A DNA stretch of 16,312 bases from contig CAYTCW010000097.1 in the NCBI GenBank assembly GCA_964436235.1, positions 1-16,312 of the forward strand, in the 5' to 3' direction. The position numbers were made by a program, and so were the translations under genes. The notes beneath the pieces were generated by a model. That model did not search any database. It was not told the origin of the DNA and saw only the letters and a list, made by a program, of their open reading frames with translations. How positions within the stretch are numbered: position 1 is the first letter of the stretch; each line of letters opens with the position of its first letter. Shown piece after piece: positions 1-6,876 of this stretch. The stretch is from UBA9980 sp964436235. GTDB taxonomy: Bacteria > Muiribacteriota > UBA9980.

Positions 1-1
1 T

Positions 2-2081
2 ACCGCGCCAGAAGCAAAAGCCTACATCGCGGCGGATAAAATCGCGCCGTTATGGTCGGCCGGTTATCCCGCCATCGCGGCGCCGGAATACTTTAAACTC
101 AAAATTTCGCTTATGACCAACGAAGACGGTAAAATTTATATCGTCTGCTTGAAATCTTCAGAAGTAGCCCCCACGGCGGCGCAGGTAAAAGCCGGTCAAA
201 ACGCTTCGGGCGCGGCGGTCGCCTCCGGCATGAAAGCCGCGTTCGATTTTATCGTTGACGGCGGCGCACTGACGCACACATTCACCGGTCTTGACAATAA
301 TACTGAATATGCGGTTCATGCCGTAGCGGAAGACGGTTATGAAAATTTACAGGCGCAGCCGGCCGTAGTGAAACTTAAAACGCTCAATAATGTTGCGCCT
401 ATATGGGCTGCTGGCTATCCGAAAGCCGAAGCGCCTGAGTTCTATAAACTGAAGGCCAGCGTTAAAAATAACGAGACCGGTTCGGTCTATCTTGCATGCC
501 TTAAATCGGGAGCGGCCGCTCTTACGGCGGCGCAGGTTAAATCCGGCACCGACGCTTCGGGCGCGGCTCTGGATGCTTCCATGAAAGCGGTCCTTACGAT
601 GAATACCGCCGATTCGGAAGCTGTGCATATATTCAGCGGCCTTGAAAGCGCTGTCGAATACGATATATATGCCGTCGCCGAAGATGAATACGGCGCCATA
701 CAGGCTAATCCGGCGGTCGTTACGATAAAAACCATCGATAATCTGCCGCCGGCATGGGCTTCAGGTTATCCGCAGGGCCAGCCGACAGGCTACACCTCGG
801 TGCGCCTGAGCGTAAATGCCGATAAAAAGGCGGTAATCCATGCTGTATGCCTTTCGGCTAATGCGCCCGAACCTTCAGTGGCGCAGGTAATAGCTGGTAA
901 AAACGCCTCCGATATTGAATTAGCCTCCAACCTTAAAGGCACGGTCGAAGTTGCCGCTAATGCCGCGGGTTATATTAACTTTACCAACCTCGGCGTGGGC
1001 ACATCCTACGACATATTTTCGGCTGCAGTTAATGAATACGGCATCGCGCAGACGGCCGTATCGAAAACGCGGGTCAATACGATCGCACTGATTCCGCCTT
1101 CGGTTTCGAGCGTGCAAACCAGCGCCGACGGAACTAAAATTCTGGTTAAATTCAATAAAACCATGTCTTCGTCGTTGCCTGCGGCGCCTGCCGGATTTAC
1201 GGCAACTCTCGGTTCGTCTTACGATGATGTGGTTACAGCCGTTGCGCTTAACGCCGATGATAAGAGCATAGTCGAACTTACGCTGACAAAAGCCGCAGGA
1301 AGCGATATGAGTTCGGTTAAATTGGCTTACACGCGCGGCGCAAGCGGCGTTAAATGCACTGAAGGCCTCGAATTATCGAACTTTGCAGCTCGCGCCGTTA
1401 CGAATAACTCTACTTTCGTTTCGCTCGCTAAATTTGAAATAGCTGCTATAGCGGCTCAGAAGACCGGCGTTAATTTTTCGATAACGGTTACCGCGAAGGA
1501 TGCAAGCAATAACACCAACACGCTTTTTGATTCCGGAACCGGCGTTTATGAATCTGTAACGGCTTCCATGGCTAATACCACCACTACCATCTCGCCCACC
1601 GTTAGCGGTAATTTTACTAACGGCGTGTGGACGGGCAATGTAAAAATATCAAAAGCTAAAAACGGCGATACAATAACCGCGTCGAAGGGCGCAATAACCA
1701 CGCCTGCGCCGCCTTCGTTTAATGTCGAACTTTCGCCGGTGTCTGCTCTTTCAACTTCCGTAGGTAACGGTCAGGTAACGCTGAACTGGACTAACCCATC
1801 GAATACCGAATTTAGTGATGTTGAAATAAGTTATACCGGTCCAACTACTGGTTCAATAACTACCGGCAATAACACTGATACTTCAAAAACTATAACGGGA
1901 TTAACCAATGATGGAGCAGCTTATACTTTTACGTTAATAACTACTGATGGTGTTGCCGATTCGGTCGCAGTTTCAAAATTTGCAACGCCAACGGCCGGAA
2001 ATGTTTTCAGCGGCAACGCCATCGAATTGATAAAACATGCGTCTATTAGCGGAAGTGAAATGATACTTACGCCTGCCGAAG
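2..2081 (+). CDS. Large repeat-containing surface/secreted protein (Fn3/Ig-like modules), partial at both ends
   Basis: The frame is open from the window edge, with 37 codons before the first ATG at 113, so the real start lies upstream. Three tandem modules of 117 residues begin at 47, 398 and 749 (period exactly 351 bp). Each opens with P-x-W-x-x-GYP and carries AAQVKAG/SAQV-like and 'YDIYAVAEDEYG'-like segments, a pattern seen in bacterial extracellular repeat proteins. An Ig-like module with 'KILVKFNKTMSSS' follows (about 1096-1405, SwmB-like), then a beta-rich module (about 1420-1735) and an Fn3-like module with 'GQVTLNWTNPSNTEF' (about 1740-1990). The last readable residues (GNAIELIKHASISG...ILTPAE) resemble the start of an L-type lectin domain. 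The frame then runs into 100 Ns. After the gap, 2182-2202 could read LTITNP-stop and be its C-terminus. The location outside the cell and a binding or adhesive role are inferred from domain type; no signal peptide is visible in this fragment. Confidence 0.85.
47..1090 (+). repeat. Three tandem 351-bp (117-residue) protein-coding repeats
   Basis: The units start at 47, 398 and 749 and keep an exact 351-bp period although their sequences have diverged. Conserved landmarks in each are the tryptophan and GYP near the start, a 'C-L' in the first third, an 'AQV-x-AG/SG-x-xAS' segment, and a 'Y...A...YG' strand near the end. The pattern indicates old duplications of one beta-sandwich module. Confidence 0.8.
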
Positions 2082-2181
2082 NNNNNNNNNNNNNNNNNNN
2101 NNNNNNNNNNNNNNNNNNNNNNNNNNNNNNNNNNNNNNNNNNNNNNNNNNNNNNNNNNNNNNNNNNNNNNNNNNNNNNNNN
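2082..2181. other. Assembly gap of 100 Ns
   Basis: Exactly 100 Ns, the usual placeholder for a scaffold join of unknown size. The sequence to the left is coding. To the right, one of the possible frames gives six residues and a stop at 2202. The true length cannot be known from the window, and because the lectin-like domain has only just begun on the left, several hundred bases may be missing. Confidence 0.95.
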
Positions 2182-2250
2182 CTTACCATAACCAACCCTT
2201 AATATATAAAGTTTTGAGATATAAATTAATTGTTTAATTAATATATTTAA

Positions 2251-2280
2251 GCCGCCTGAAAATTCGGGCGGCTTTTTTTT
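2251..2280 (+). terminator. Rho-independent terminator after the surface-protein gene
   Basis: GCCGCCTG pairs with CGGGCGGC (8 bp, one G-U wobble) around a 6-nt AT loop and is followed at once by eight Ts. It lies about 50 bp beyond the possible stop at 2202. It is a GC-rich stem inside very AT-rich DNA, the classic intrinsic form. Confidence 0.93.
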
Positions 2281-2374
2281 ATTTTAAAAGTTTTAATTTT
2301 AACTTAATTAAAACAAAAACATTATTTTAAACTATGTTAGAGCATTATTAAATTATATTTTATACATTTTTTAC

Positions 2375-2403
2375 TTGACGGTTTCAATTAAATCGATTAT
2401 AAT
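2375..2403 (+). promoter_or_regulatory. Sigma70-type promoter for the cupin gene
   Basis: TTGACG at 2375-2380 and TATAAT at 2398-2403 are separated by 17 bp. The predicted transcription start near 2410 gives a leader of about 60 nt before the ATG at 2471. The spacer ends in a small AATCGATT palindrome (2391-2398). Confidence 0.8.
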
Positions 2404-2470
2404 TTTGACCACATTAGTTTAAAATAAAATAATATTCAATTAAATTCAATATTTTAATTTCAGGAGTTTT

Positions 2471-2809
2471 ATGGTAAACATTTTTAATGTGCCGGCAGTC
2501 ATTTCCGATGAAATAATCGAAACCCTCCATGAATCGACTGTATTCGGGCGCGGCGATTCACGCGTCCGTATCGAGCGGATAATTTCAGCCGGCCAGGTTT
2601 CGCCCGAAGGCTTCTGGTACGACCAGCCGGAGAACGAATGGGTGCTGCTCGTGCAGGGCGAGGCGAAGGTGGCCTTCGACGACGGCACGCTCACTTCCTT
2701 AAAAGCCGGCGATCATATTTTTATAGAGGCCCATAAGCGCCACCGCGTGGAATATACGAGCGCAGAACCGCCGTGCATTTGGGTGTGCGTATTTTATGCG
2801 CAAGCATAA
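2471..2809 (+). CDS. Small single-domain cupin protein
   Basis: A 112-residue protein with a good SD (CAGGAG at 2461-2466, 4 nt before ATG). The run GFWYDQPENEWVLLVQG (residues 48-63), the turn at DDGT, KAGDHIFI (78-85) and the 'AHKRHRVEYT' stretch (87-96) fit a compact beta-barrel of the cupin_2 type. A full HxH metal motif is absent. E56 and H91 are the likeliest remaining metal or ligand residues (inference). Proteins of this size and motif pattern are widespread and annotated only as cupin-domain proteins; the substrate is unknown. It has its own promoter and no clear terminator before the next gene, but that gene also has its own promoter, so it looks monocistronic. Length is normal for the family. 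Confidence 0.88.
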   Translation: MVNIFNVPAVISDEIIETLHESTVFGRGDSRVRIERIISAGQVSPEGFWYDQPENEWVLLVQGEAKVAFDDGTLTSLKAGDHIFIEAHKRHRVEYTSAEPPCIWVCVFYAQA

Positions 2810-2899
2810 ATTGAAATGATGCCTTTTATTACGCTTAACTATCTTAAATTTTATAATCTGCGTTAAATTTATATATTTTTTTATAATTTTTATAACCTG

Positions 2900-2928
2900 T
2901 TGACACATAATTAATTATGTGTTATTAT
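2900..2928 (+). promoter_or_regulatory. Sigma70-type promoter for the REC-kinase gene
   Basis: TTGACA at 2900-2905 and TATTAT at 2923-2928 with a 17-bp spacer. The expected transcription start is about 2934-2936, only 2-4 nt before the ATG at 2938. The ATG at 2917 would lie inside the promoter spacer and could not be on this transcript. Confidence 0.82.
2903..2922. promoter_or_regulatory. Perfect 20-bp palindromic operator candidate
   Basis: ACACATAATT followed by its exact reverse complement AATTATGTGT. It covers the last three bases of the -35 box and the whole spacer, ending directly at the -10 box. A dimeric regulator bound here would block RNA polymerase. The bound protein is unknown. 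Confidence 0.75.
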
Positions 2929-2937
2929 CGAATTGTT

Positions 2938-4041
2938 ATGAGTAGTTCAAGTTTTTCTTTCGTTCCTTATATTCTTGTCGTCGATGACCAGCCTATTAAT
3001 GCAAGCTGTCTTAAAGCGATATTCGACGACTGCGGTTACCGTGTTTCCACCTGCCACAGAGGCTGTGAAGTTATGGCTTCGGTCGGGCGCGACAGGCCGG
3101 ACCTTATTTTACTCGATATCATGATGCCCGAAATGGACGGCTATCAGGTGTGCGCCCTGCTTAAGGCGTCGCCTGAAACGGCCTCTATACCGGTTATTTT
3201 CATTACCGCGCTTAAAGAAATAGACAGCGTTATTAAATGCTTCGATCTCGGCGGCGCGGATTATATAATCAAGCCCTTCAACCAGCTCGAGGTATTAGCG
3301 CGCGTTAATACTCATTTGAAATTAAAATCGGCTAAAGACGAATTGAAACGCTTGAATGAATGGAAAAATAACCTGCTGGCCGTAATTTCACACGATATGC
3401 GCGGACCGTTCAATAATTTTTGCACGTATATAGACTTGCTTAAAGATAATTTATTCGATCCAGTCGAGTTTATCAAAGAAAATTATGCCGAACTAAATTA
3501 TTCGATCAATAACGTCAGATATATGATGGATAATATTCTGCAGTGGGCGATCGCCCAGCGCGAAGGTTTCGAGCCGGAACTCGAACCGGTATCGCTGAAA
3601 GCACTTGTAGATGAATGTTTTAATTTATTTAAAAAAAGCGCGTCTCTTAAAAATATCGAATTGAAAAATAATATGCCGCAGGATATCGAGTTTAAAGCCG
3701 AACGCCAGATATTACTCACCGCGGTTAGAAATTTGATTCAAAATGCCGTTAAATATACCGCCGGCGCCGGCCGCGTAGAGGTTTCGGCGAACGAAAGTCC
3801 CGATTCCGTGAATATATATATTGCCGATACCGGGGTTGGAATTCCGGCTGAAAAGCTCGCAGAGCTTTTCACTAATTCTAAAAAAATATCCGCTCTGGGC
3901 ACTAAAAATGAGCGCGGTGCCGGCATCGGACTCGTAATATGCTCCGAACTTATGGCTAAATGCGGCGGTAAAATTACCGGCGAAAGCCAATTAAATAAGG
4001 GCAGCGTCTTTTGCGTGAGCTTGCCGAAAGCTAAGACCTGA
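2938..4041 (+). CDS. Hybrid response regulator-histidine kinase (REC-HisKA-HATPase), soluble
   Basis: Starting at ATG 2938 the protein has 367 residues. Residues 11-128 form a receiver domain: acidic pair D16-D17, phospho-acceptor D60 in LLDIMMPEMDG, T90 in FITA and K112 in IIKPF. A short helix leads to the dimerisation and phosphotransfer domain with H152 in VISHDMRGP. The C-terminal HATPase has the N-box (NLIQNAVKY), the G1 box (ADTGVGI) and the G2 box (GAGIGL). There is no membrane segment and no DNA-binding domain, so it is probably a cytoplasmic relay enzyme whose kinase activity is set by phosphorylation of its own REC domain. The frame is open back to ATG 2917, but the promoter overlaps that codon. 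No SD precedes 2938, so the mRNA would be nearly leaderless. Its kinase core is a paralogue of the next gene's, suggesting that the two share a pathway (inference). Confidence 0.9.
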   Translation: MSSSSFSFVPYILVVDDQPINASCLKAIFDDCGYRVSTCHRGCEVMASVGRDRPDLILLDIMMPEMDGYQVCALLKASPETASIPVIFITALKEIDSVIKCFDLGGADYIIKPFNQLEVLARVNTHLKLKSAKDELKRLNEWKNNLLAVISHDMRGPFNNFCTYIDLLKDNLFDPVEFIKENYAELNYSINNVRYMMDNILQWAIAQREGFEPELEPVSLKALVDECFNLFKKSASLKNIELKNNMPQDIEFKAERQILLTAVRNLIQNAVKYTAGAGRVEVSANESPDSVNIYIADTGVGIPAEKLAELFTNSKKISALGTKNERGAGIGLVICSELMAKCGGKITGESQLNKGSVFCVSLPKAKT

Positions 4042-4313
4042 GAACGGAAACAATCATTTAAGCCGAAATATAAAGAAATACATACAAATACAAATGAATA
4101 TAAACGAGTGTAAATGTAAATGTAAGTTGACTAAATCAAATACAAATAAAAAAACAAGTATAAATTTGAAATAGACGACAAAATAAACAAAAATATTAAT
4201 TTGAACACATAAAAATAAAGATAAATTAGACATAAAAACATAAACCTAAAGATAAAGATAAACATAAACATAAACATAAACATAAACACAAAGATAAATA
4301 CATAAAAATTAAT
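4042..4313. repeat. A-rich low-complexity DNA with hexanucleotide repeats
   Basis: This 272-bp gap between the kinase genes holds no gene. From about 4075 the plus strand is nearly all A and T with few G or C, built from degenerate six-base words (TAAATG, GATAAA, ATAAAC). Five perfect ATAAAC copies stand at 4258-4287, 26 bp before the next ATG. No convincing promoter or terminator was found. The long minus-strand open frame here merely translates the repeat into Phe/Met runs. Confidence 0.85.
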
Positions 4314-5834
4314 ATGCAATTTTTAGACATACGCACGATCGCCTTTATTTCATTTCTCGAATCGCTGCTGCTTGGCTTGATTTTCATCTTTTACAGCCGC
4401 GTTAAAAAAAGATATCCGGGAACTTTCGAGCTCGGCCTCTGCCTTATTATTCTTTCGGCAGGCTTTATTTTAATTACGCTTCAAAAAATATCGCATGATT
4501 ATATTTCTTACGGGCTGGCTAATATAATGTTAGTTATAGGCTGCTGTCTTACTCCTTACGGGTTTCGAAAATTTTTCTCCATGCCGCTTCGCGCGCCTTA
4601 TTACATAGGCCTTTCCATTTCAGCGTCTATTATAATTATTTATACGGTCGTTATTACATGGAACCCTTTTGTGCGCGTAATGACCGCCTGGGGCTGTTAT
4701 ACGATTATTTTTTTAGAATCGTTTTATATACTATTTTTCAAATCCGATCAAGCGGTTAAAGTTATCGCGCGCGCAGCGTCCACCATTTATTTTTGCCTTG
4801 GAACGCTCTTTGCCATAAGGTTTTTAATGGCCCTTATCTCGCCCGAACTTAATGCCGAAGGTTTTATGACGGCATTGACGCCTGAACAAAAAGGAATGGC
4901 CGCGCTTATAATGATATTTGCGGCCGTGGGCGTAATAAGCGCTTATACCTTTTTTATGCTGATGGTAGCTTTCAGGCTGGAGGCCGAGGTTAAAGAGAGC
5001 GAGAAGAAGGCGGGCGAATATATTTTACAGCTCGAAGATATGAATAACGCGCGCAGCAAGTTTTATTCGATCATATCGCATGACCTGAGGGGGCCGATCG
5101 GCGGAATGCATGAGCTGCTGACTACTGTTTCCAAAAAAAACGGACTGCCGGCGGATGTCGCCGAATATATAAAAGTGCTCACTGAAACTTCTGAAAATAC
5201 GGCTGCGCTTTTAAATAATCTGCTGCAGTGGACCAAAGCTGAATTGGGAAATATGGAAGTCAATCCGGTTCCGCTTAAAGCGTCCGAAATTGTCGAAAAA
5301 ACAATTAAATTATTCGATATTAAAATCAAGCAGAAAAAGCTGACCGTTATAAATGAAATCAGCGATGATTTATTCGTTTATGCCGATCCTTCCTTGTTTT
5401 CGGCTATTATCAGAAACCTGGCTTCTAACGCCGTTAAATTCAGTTTTGAAGGCGGGGTTGTCAAATTCACGGGCGCGCTCGAGGGCGACGGTGATAACGG
5501 CCGCTGCAGCTGCGGCTGTGGTAGCGATATTGACGGCGAAGAAAAATGTAAAAAAGCCGGAGCTTTAATTGAAGGCAGGCCGGCTAAAACCGTAAATATG
5601 GCGCTTATAAGCGTGAGCGATAATGGAATCGGAATAGCCGCGCAGGATATAGAAAAAATATTTACCGCGCAAAACCAGTCGGCGATTAAATTCGGAACGG
5701 CGGGCGAGTCCGGCACCGGGCTTGGATTGCTTATCTGCCGAGAATTTGCCGAGCTTTCAGGCGGCGCGATAAGCGCTTCGTGCGATACGGGCAAAGGCTG
5801 CGTTTTTACGCTGCGGCTGCCGGCTCTGTCGTAG
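4314..5834 (+). CDS. Membrane-bound sensor histidine kinase with 7-TM-like input domain and Cys-rich insertion
   Basis: 506 residues. About seven hydrophobic segments lie within residues 7-220 (roughly 7-29, 36-56, 67-82, 96-117, 124-142, 152-175, 194-220), followed by a charged linker helix (221-250). The HisKA domain has H256 in IISHDLRGP. The HATPase has the N-box (NLASNAVKFS, N368/N372), the G1 box (D436-N-G-I-G) and the G2 box (GTGLGL, 467-472). Between N-box and G1, residues about 387-426 form an extra loop, Gly/Asp-rich and with C398, C400, C402 and C412, not expected in this family and absent from the neighbouring kinase. The signal sensed is unknown. The gene has no SD before ATG; the A-rich leader may assist initiation. 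It may be co-transcribed with the REC-kinase or have an undetected promoter. It ends 19 bp before the convergent toxin gene. Confidence 0.9.
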   Translation: MQFLDIRTIAFISFLESLLLGLIFIFYSRVKKRYPGTFELGLCLIILSAGFILITLQKISHDYISYGLANIMLVIGCCLTPYGFRKFFSMPLRAPYYIGLSISASIIIIYTVVITWNPFVRVMTAWGCYTIIFLESFYILFFKSDQAVKVIARAASTIYFCLGTLFAIRFLMALISPELNAEGFMTALTPEQKGMAALIMIFAAVGVISAYTFFMLMVAFRLEAEVKESEKKAGEYILQLEDMNNARSKFYSIISHDLRGPIGGMHELLTTVSKKNGLPADVAEYIKVLTETSENTAALLNNLLQWTKAELGNMEVNPVPLKASEIVEKTIKLFDIKIKQKKLTVINEISDDLFVYADPSLFSAIIRNLASNAVKFSFEGGVVKFTGALEGDGDNGRCSCGCGSDIDGEEKCKKAGALIEGRPAKTVNMALISVSDNGIGIAAQDIEKIFTAQNQSAIKFGTAGESGTGLGLLICREFAELSGGAISASCDTGKGCVFTLRLPALS

Positions 5835-5853
5835 AAAACAGGCTGTTGTTGAG

Positions 5854-6234
5854 TTATAAAAAAATTACGTTGATTTCTTTTTTTAGTTTTTTGAAATCCG
5901 CATCCATAGTCACAATTGCAAGTTCATATTCACTGGCTATCTGGTATTGATAAGCATCGTCGAAATCTAATTTATTTATATTGTGAGTTTCGATGAGAAT
6001 ATTGTATTTTTCTTTTTTTAAACTTAATATGTTTATATTAGGTAGAACATCGGTTGCAAAAGATTCAAATAATTCAGGTTTTTTATTTCTAAAAAGAATA
6101 ACCCCGATTGAATGTAAAGTGAAGTCGGACATATAAAGACTGCCATAATTTTCTTCAAGAAAAATTTTGCATTTTTCACTATTATCCTGTGACATCAAAA
6201 CTTCAAGAAATATATTGGTATCGATGAGATACAT
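5854..6234 (-). CDS. PIN-domain toxin (VapC-like ribonuclease)
   Basis: 126 residues, the usual PIN length. It opens with YLIDTNIFLE (D5 as first acidic ligand), has LDFDDAYQY near residues 89-97 (D92/D93) and ends with VTMDADF (D111, D113), the acidic cluster that binds Mg2+ in PIN nucleases. The usual second acidic residue near position 40 is not obvious (SDFTLHSIGVIL instead), so the active site may be slightly rearranged. Known relatives cut tRNA or other RNA; the target here cannot be told. The start codon lies 1 nt after the antitoxin stop (TAACATG), so translation is probably coupled. The gene is AT-richer than its neighbours, compatible with horizontal transfer (inference). Confidence 0.87.
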   Translation of the reverse strand: MYLIDTNIFLEVLMSQDNSEKCKIFLEENYGSLYMSDFTLHSIGVILFRNKKPELFESFATDVLPNINILSLKKEKYNILIETHNINKLDFDDAYQYQIASEYELAIVTMDADFKKLKKEINVIFL

Positions 6235-6235
6235 G

Positions 6236-6445
6236 TTATCTCAGCTCCAGAGCTTTATGTTGTAACTCAACCGAAGAATATTTTTTTTTCAGTTCGGAAA
6301 GGCCGCCTTCCCATGAAAAATTGAATTTTTTTCTTTTACTTTTTATCCCGCATCTTTTGGATAAAAATTCAATATAATCTGAAACTTCTCTTTTTAAATC
6401 TTCTGGTAATTGCTCAAACTTTTTTATGATATTGCCGCTATTCAT
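6236..6445 (-). CDS. DUF2281/VapB-type antitoxin
   Basis: A protein of 69 residues if translation begins at ATG 6445, which has the SD AAGGA 8 nt upstream; the upstream ATG at 6454 overlaps that SD and is a poorer start. The N-terminal half (NIIKKFEQLPEDLKREVSDY) is a short helical segment, then a basic stretch (KSKRKKF) leads to the C-terminal FSWEGGLSEL...KYSSVELQ motif typical of small DUF2281 proteins found upstream of PIN toxins. The protein likely wraps and inhibits the toxin and may bind its own promoter (family knowledge). The order antitoxin then toxin, one base apart, and the shared promoter support a toxin-antitoxin pair. Confidence 0.87.
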   Translation of the reverse strand: MNSGNIIKKFEQLPEDLKREVSDYIEFLSKRCGIKSKRKKFNFSWEGGLSELKKKYSSVELQHKALELR

Positions 6446-6537
6446 AAAGATCATCCTTTTTATATTTATAGAAGGTTTTCGTAAGCGTTTAAAGTTAATA
6501 AATGCAGTTTAGTCTATTCTACCATGCTATTATTTTT

Positions 6538-6566
6538 ATTATACACTATGCGTAGAAATTTTTCAA
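6538..6566 (-). promoter_or_regulatory. Promoter of the toxin-antitoxin pair
   Basis: On the minus strand, TTGAAA (6566-6561) and TATAAT (6543-6538) with a 17-bp spacer. Predicted start near 6531, giving an 86-nt leader to ATG 6445. Confidence 0.75.
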
Positions 6567-6569
6567 TAA

Positions 6570-6596
6570 AATTTGTTTGTTATGAATTTGTTTGTT
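6570..6596. repeat. Two exact 12-bp direct repeats upstream of the toxin-antitoxin promoter
   Basis: AATTTGTTTGTT occurs at 6570-6581 and again at 6585-6596, a 15-bp period, directly upstream of the -35 box. It may be a regulator-binding site, but the words are AT-rich and could be chance. Confidence 0.5.
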
Positions 6597-6632
6597 GATA
6601 AAAAAACTTCGAAGCTGGCAGGAAATACCGCC

Positions 6633-6670
6633 CGAAATAAAAAGGCTATGATAATAGCCTTTTTATTTCG
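6633..6670. terminator. Bidirectional intrinsic terminator (16-bp perfect stem)
   Basis: CGAAATAAAAAGGCTA (6633-6648) pairs perfectly with 6655-6670 around the loop TGATAA. The core GGCTA/TAGCC stem is flanked by A5 on the left and T5 on the right, so it can terminate in either direction. It would stop read-through from the mutase operon into the toxin-antitoxin region. Confidence 0.85.
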
Positions 6671-6677
6671 ATGCTAC

Positions 6678-6726
6678 AAAACTGCGCAAATGCGGCATAC
6701 GAAGTATGGCGCATTTGCGCAGTTTT
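6678..6726. repeat. 49-bp near-perfect palindrome with a GAA loop
   Basis: A 17-bp perfect stem (AAAACTGCGCAAATGCG at 6678-6694 with 6710-6726), one G-G mismatch, then CATAC/GTATG closing on a three-base GAA loop. It sits 7 bp from the terminator hairpin. With flanking A4/T4 it could be a second bidirectional terminator for the mutase operon. The length, GC content and C(GAA)G apex also fit a REP-like or single-strand-acting element. No transposase or recombinase gene lies nearby. Confidence 0.8.
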
Positions 6727-6876
6727 ATATTCAGGGAGAGTAAAGGGGGCACGGGGGATAAGAGAGGGCCATTGGTCCTTTCTTTTTCCCCGTCGCGGTC
6801 TTAATCGGTCTTATAGCGTTGTCGTATTGTTTTTACAACGGTTTTATGAAATAGTATTAACCCGCAGCGCGTTTAA
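6727..6876. other. Non-coding tail downstream of the mutase operon
   Basis: About 150 bp with no supportable gene. The left part is purine-rich (GGGAGAG, AAAGGGGG, GGGGGATAAG), the right part AT-rich. A weak CGTTGT/ACAACG pairing is the only structure seen. An open frame crosses it on the plus strand, but it begins inside the palindrome and runs antisense into the epimerase coding region. Confidence 0.6.

Noticed and set aside
2810..2899. Terminator after the cupin gene
   Set aside because: Only a 4-bp ACGC/GCGT pairing with a long loop was found, too weak to call.
4131..4319. Minus-strand open frame of Phe/Met/Tyr runs
   Set aside because: It is the translation of the A-rich hexanucleotide repeat, with no SD and no protein-like composition.
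5378..5794. Minus-strand open frame of 138 codons
   Set aside because: Antisense shadow of the kinase ATPase domain; Pro/Ser-rich composition typical of such shadows.
6678..6726. Recombination (lox/attC-like) or insertion-sequence end
   Set aside because: The palindrome is suggestive, but there is no recombinase, target duplication or second copy in the window.
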